Of a stretch of DNA of 7,573 nucleotides, positions 5,723 through 7,573 are shown in pieces. Both the position numbers and the translations under genes were made by a program. Every line of letters begins with the position of its first letter. Within the stretch, counting starts at the first letter, position 1. Under the pieces are notes generated by a model. It was given only the letters and a program-made list of their open reading frames with translations, was not told where the DNA came from and ran no database searches. Source of the stretch: Nanobdellota archaeon (GTDB taxonomy: Archaea; Nanobdellota; Nanobdellia; Pacearchaeales; GW2011-AR1); contig JAHJUA010000026.1 of NCBI GenBank assembly GCA_018829425.1, positions 1 to 7,573 on the forward strand, in the 5' to 3' direction.

Positions 5723-6562
5723 TTACCTTTTCTTTCTCTTTTCAAAAACAACGAACTTCTCACTTCCAATCTCAAACTCGTCCAGAACGGAAAAGTTCTC
5801 CTTAATAAAATCAAATATCCATTTTCTACTCACATTAAACTTTTTCCGTTTATTCATACTCTCTGTAGCAAAACTCAAAACAATTCTTTCAGAACAAGGA
5901 GTAATTCCCAAAATTAGTTTTTTAGAATAATCTTTTTCCATCATCTCGAGCGAATCAAGAACCTTAAATAAAAAAACAACTCTCGGCCGGGCCTGCCGGC
6001 GTCCGAGGCCTTTCAACAAACTCTTAACTTTATTCAATTCAAAAAGACTCATGTGAACTGCTTCTGCTTGAATTTTACTTCTCTCAAAAAAAGAGTTCAT
6101 CAAATTAACAAGTTGCCCGACACTTTCCACAGCCGTGTAAGAAACATCAAAACCTGCTTTTTCAAAATAAGGATAACTAAAACCATTAACACCTGCGCCA
6201 AAATCAACAACACTTGTTTTTCCTTCAAGTCCTTTCAAAACTCTCTTATACACTTTTTCATAGAATCCAAGACGCTCTCTAGTTTGGCCACGCTTGGACG
6301 AACTTGGAACGCTCATGCGTTCTCTTGTAGAAAGGTGCTTTCTCAAAATCCATTCCGCATCTTTGTCCTTCGGACTCAAAAGTTTCCTGCTTGTGAAAGC
6401 CCCAAAAACCTTATGTAATAACTCGCGAGTCAGCCGCACTTTTTCTTCGTCGGAAACTTCGCGCTTTTCAAAATGCGAGAACGCTTTCTCAACATCCTTC
6501 ACAGGGAGCATGGAAAAATCTTTTTTCTCCACTACTTTTTCAATAATTTCTTTTTTTCCCAT
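5723..6562 (-). CDS. ArmA/Rmt/FmrO-like 16S rRNA methyltransferase homologue
   Basis: This 279-aa SAM-dependent methyltransferase resembles the family that makes m7G1405 in 16S rRNA and confers aminoglycoside resistance (ArmA, Rmt, FmrO). Resemblances to ArmA as I recall it run along the chain: a helical N-terminal domain with ELLHKVFGAF (ArmA KKLHQIWGSY); HLSTRER (76-82) next to RLGFYEKVYK (97-106); SAM motif I SVVDFGAGVNGFSYPYF (117-133; ArmA SILDFGCGFNPLALPWM); Glu146 in place of the ribose-binding Asp; VVFLFKVLDSLE (195-206; ArmA VVFLLKMLPVLK); and LSFATESMNKRKKF (229-242; ArmA ISFPIKSLSGKEKG). ArmA is about 257 aa. The extra length here includes insertions near 83-96 and 186-194, the latter encoded by a GC-rich palindrome. 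The Asn-Pro after motif I is Asn-Gly here. Target base and role are unproven: it could be housekeeping rRNA modification. The ATG at 6562 (not GTG 6580) fits the TATA box and lies one base after the glycosylase stop. Confidence 0.78.
   Translation of the reverse strand: MGKKEIIEKVVEKKDFSMLPVKDVEKAFSHFEKREVSDEEKVRLTRELLHKVFGAFTSRKLLSPKDKDAEWILRKHLSTRERMSVPSSSKRGQTRERLGFYEKVYKRVLKGLEGKTSVVDFGAGVNGFSYPYFEKAGFDVSYTAVESVGQLVNLMNSFFERSKIQAEAVHMSLFELNKVKSLLKGLGRRQARPRVVFLFKVLDSLEMMEKDYSKKLILGITPCSERIVLSFATESMNKRKKFNVSRKWIFDFIKENFSVLDEFEIGSEKFVVFEKRKKR
5982..6010 (-). repeat. GC-rich palindromic insertion inside the methyltransferase gene
   Basis: Within AT-rich coding DNA, 25 of these 29 bases are G or C. 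The block has two overlapping sets of 5-bp inverted arms: CTCGG (5982-5986) with CCGAG (6003-6007), and GCCGG (5986-5990) with CCGGC (5996-6000). It encodes an Arg-rich stretch (GLGRRQARPR, about 185-194) just before the conserved VVFLFK motif and keeps the frame. It looks like a mobile or dispersed palindromic repeat that entered a surface loop. That origin is inferred. Confidence 0.5.
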
Positions 6563-6578
6563 GTTAGTTCTGACTAAC
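6563..6578. promoter_or_regulatory. 16-nt perfect inverted repeat at the glycosylase/methyltransferase junction
   Basis: GTTAGT (6563-6568) and ACTAAC (6573-6578) are exact inverted arms around a 4-nt spacer. The element directly abuts the methyltransferase ATG (6562) and covers the last codons and stop of the glycosylase gene. It also spans the transcription start predicted from the TATA box at 6592-6602. It could be a repressor operator or an RNA hairpin acting on translation. Chance is not excluded, as the arms are only 6 bp. Confidence 0.35.
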
Positions 6579-7097
6579 ACTCCCGTTATCTTTTATATAA
6601 AACCTAAGGAGTTTCGGAATTTTTTCTTTTAATCCAATTCTAATCGCCTTCACAATCTCAAAGTTCTCGGATTTCCCTTCTTCTATCCATAAATCATCAG
6701 TCTCATCAATATATTTACCGTTCAACCTATTATCAATCAATAAACTTTTTGTAAGAATGCCCGGACCGTTTAATCTTAAATCCCCGTTAAGAGATTCAAA
6801 AGCCCGAAAAAATACGGATTCTGGGACTTCTTTTTCTCGAGTCGAGATGCAGAACATTACATGATTATGAACCAAATAAGTAAAAATAACTCCTGGCCCT
6901 TCCCACATCAGATTAAATCTCCTTGAAGATCGATAATTTTCTTTCGAAGTTTCGTCCTTGTCACTTAGATATGCTTCTGTTTCAATAACTTTTACCCTGT
7001 GAAGTTTTCCATCAATCCTTCTAACTAAAACTTTCCCCAATAATTCGCGCGCAACTTCTTCCGCGCTTCGGTTAAAAAAATTCTTCCCAAGTTTCAT
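6564..7097 (-). CDS. AAG-type 3-methyladenine DNA glycosylase
   Basis: This 177-aa protein belongs to the AAG/MPG family, which removes alkylated purines (3-methyladenine, 7-methylguanine, hypoxanthine) from DNA as the first step of base-excision repair. The N-terminal ARELLGKVLVRR (16-27) is followed by the active-site strand IETEAYLSDKDE (38-49), with catalytic Glu41 and the intercalating Tyr43. Further family blocks are YLVHNHVMFC (74-83), FFRAFE (96-101, with Arg98) and NGPGILTKSL (110-119). Two positions differ from the usual enzyme: Lys52 stands where human His136 would be, and Cys83 where the pocket Asn169 would be, if my ungapped alignment holds. Length is slightly under the usual value of about 200. 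The ATG at 7097 lies 24 nt from the centre of a TATA box, which implies a leaderless mRNA. Its stop is one base before the methyltransferase ATG, suggesting coupled expression. Confidence 0.9.
   Translation of the reverse strand: MKLGKNFFNRSAEEVARELLGKVLVRRIDGKLHRVKVIETEAYLSDKDETSKENYRSSRRFNLMWEGPGVIFTYLVHNHVMFCISTREKEVPESVFFRAFESLNGDLRLNGPGILTKSLLIDNRLNGKYIDETDDLWIEEGKSENFEIVKAIRIGLKEKIPKLLRFYIKDNGSVSQN
6592..6602 (-). promoter_or_regulatory. TATA box inside the glycosylase gene, for the methyltransferase
   Basis: TTTTATATAAA on the minus strand lies within the last codons of the glycosylase gene. Its centre at 6597 predicts transcription start near 6572, about 10 nt before the methyltransferase ATG. 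The methyltransferase may therefore have its own promoter in addition to read-through. Confidence 0.45.
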
Positions 7098-7112
7098 TAA
7101 ATTTTTAACCTT

Positions 7113-7193
7113 ATGAAATTTAAAAAGTATATGGAATCACAAATTAAAGGGAAGTTGACTGTCAAGCAAATTAGACAGGAGGTTGAAGGTTAA
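7113..7193 (+). CDS. Possible 26-aa upstream ORF before the GTPase gene
   Basis: A short frame runs from ATG at 7113 to TAA at 7191-7193 and encodes a basic 26-residue peptide (MKFKKYMESQIKGKLTVKQI, then RQEVEG). A second in-frame ATG lies at 7131. The stop codon is the first three bases of the 9-bp inverted repeat that precedes the GTPase. This layout resembles a leader peptide but may be chance, since the frame is very short. It fills most of the gap between the glycosylase and GTPase genes. Confidence 0.25.
   Translation: MKFKKYMESQIKGKLTVKQIRQEVEG
7117..7125 (-). promoter_or_regulatory. TATA box for the glycosylase gene
   Basis: TTTTAAATT on the minus strand is centred 24 nt upstream of the ATG at 7097, giving a leaderless start. 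The box is nearly symmetric and could also serve the plus strand, with a start near 7146 for the GTPase transcript. Confidence 0.5.
7177..7186 (+). promoter_or_regulatory. Near-perfect Shine-Dalgarno sequence distant from the start
   Basis: AGGAGGTTGA matches the complement of the archaeal 16S rRNA 3' end at nearly every base. The GTPase ATG is about 40 nt further on and no usable start codon lies at normal spacing. The inverted repeat between them, if folded as an extended hairpin (7187-7214), would bring the two within about 12 nt. Confidence 0.35.
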
Positions 7194-7210
7194 GGAACCT
7201 GGGTTCCTTA
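7191..7210. repeat. Perfect 9-bp inverted repeat upstream of the GTPase
   Basis: TAAGGAACC (7191-7199) and GGTTCCTTA (7202-7210) are exact inverted arms with a 2-nt spacer. Beyond one mismatch, the pairing continues to about 7187 and 7214 with one G-U pair. As RNA it would form a stable hairpin starting at the stop of the short upstream frame and ending 8-12 nt before the GTPase ATG. As DNA it could be a dimer-binding operator. Confidence 0.6.
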
Positions 7211-7222
7211 CCTTGTCTTACC

Positions 7223-7573
7223 ATGGCTTCAACAAATCAATCACCCCAGTACCAAAAAGCAGCAGCAATGTTTCTTATGGCAGGAACTGACAAAGAAAGG
7301 CTCCACTGTCTTGAAGAAATGATTAGAGAGTGTCCAAAACACAAAAGCAGCGAGAAGATGTTAGCGAATCTTAAAACTAGATATAAAAAATTAAAAGAAA
7401 GATCAGAGAGAATAAAAAAGTCTGGGAAGTCAGGGGCGGGCAAACATGCAATAAGAAAAGAAGACATGCAGGCAGTAATCGTCGGGCTAACAAACACTGG
7501 AAAGTCCTCACTCCTTTCATTATTGACTAATGTCTCTCCAGAAATCACGCCTTACGATTTCACGACAAAAACT
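7223..7573 (+). CDS. DRG/OBG-like GTPase, N-terminal part (cut by the window edge)
   Basis: The frame is open from ATG at 7223 to the last base, giving 117 residues of a larger protein. A helical N-terminal region (about 8-65) contains LEEMIRECPKHKSSEKM (30-46), typical of the TGS-domain GTPases related to DRG, which act on ribosomes or translation. A Lys/Gly-rich linker leads to the G domain: strand MQAVIVG, G1 motif GLTNTGKSS (88-96) and the start of switch I, TPYDFTTKT (109-117), whose Thr is expected to bind magnesium. The G3, G4 and TGS parts lie beyond the window. The start matches family length at the N-terminus. No TATA box lies at leaderless distance and no Shine-Dalgarno sequence is close, so the mRNA must have a leader, and that leader holds the inverted repeat. 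Confidence 0.88.
   Translation, partial: MASTNQSPQYQKAAAMFLMAGTDKERLHCLEEMIRECPKHKSSEKMLANLKTRYKKLKERSERIKKSGKSGAGKHAIRKEDMQAVIVGLTNTGKSSLLSLLTNVSPEITPYDFTTKT

Noticed and set aside
5689..5814. Longer N-terminus for the tail-anchored protein
   Set aside because: The added part overlaps the methyltransferase C-terminus and lies upstream of the TATA box at 5715-5722. Its composition is that of a shadow frame.
6563..6580. GTG start at 6580 for the methyltransferase
   Set aside because: It would lie upstream of the transcription start predicted from the TATA box and overlap the glycosylase end. The ATG at 6562 matches the coupling geometry.
7237..7548. Minus-strand open frame of 103 codons
   Set aside because: It is the reverse shadow of the GTPase gene, whose frame shows a clear G1 motif.
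1..7573. CRISPR arrays, insertion sequences, tRNA or rRNA genes
   Set aside because: No spaced direct repeats, transposase motifs, terminal repeats or structured RNA signatures were seen on either strand.

Overview
The window looks like a piece of an AT-rich archaeal chromosome, most likely from an uncultured lineage with small genomes (DPANN, Pacearchaeota/Woesearchaeota-like). Three things point there. A Hef-type helicase and an XPF-type nuclease lie side by side. Several genes have an archaeal TATA box centred about 24-26 nt before the start codon, which implies leaderless mRNAs. Many products are short membrane or helical proteins without an obvious family. The phylum assignment is an inference.

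Layout. Positions 40-2556 (+): a 69-aa two-helix membrane protein, then the fork-repair enzyme Hef encoded as two genes, a 520-aa DEAH helicase and a 234-aa ERCC4/HhH nuclease, joined by a TAATG stop/start overlap. Positions 2564-7097 (-), read from right to left: an AAG-type 3-methyladenine DNA glycosylase; a methyltransferase resembling the ArmA/Rmt/FmrO 16S rRNA (m7G1405) family; an 82-aa Pro/Ala/Thr-rich tail-anchored protein; a 213-aa membrane protein of unknown function; an M16 zinc peptidase; a 52-aa helical protein; and a half-size (6-helix) MFS-type membrane protein. Positions 7223-7573 (+): the first 117 residues of a DRG/OBG-like GTPase, cut by the window edge and preceded by a perfect 9-bp-arm inverted repeat.

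How the genes relate. Two DNA-repair units are present: split Hef for stalled forks and crosslinks, and the alkyl-base glycosylase. The glycosylase stop and the methyltransferase ATG are one base apart, so the two may be translated together. The M16 peptidase and the membrane proteins have their own TATA boxes and look like independent units.

Most notable points: an aminoglycoside-resistance-type rRNA methyltransferase homologue in an archaeal context, carrying an in-frame GC-rich palindromic insertion; the two-gene Hef, whose halves could be fused by a -1 slip at an A6 run; and the hairpin plus near-perfect Shine-Dalgarno sequence stranded about 40 nt upstream of the GTPase start. No rRNA, tRNA, CRISPR array or insertion sequence was found.
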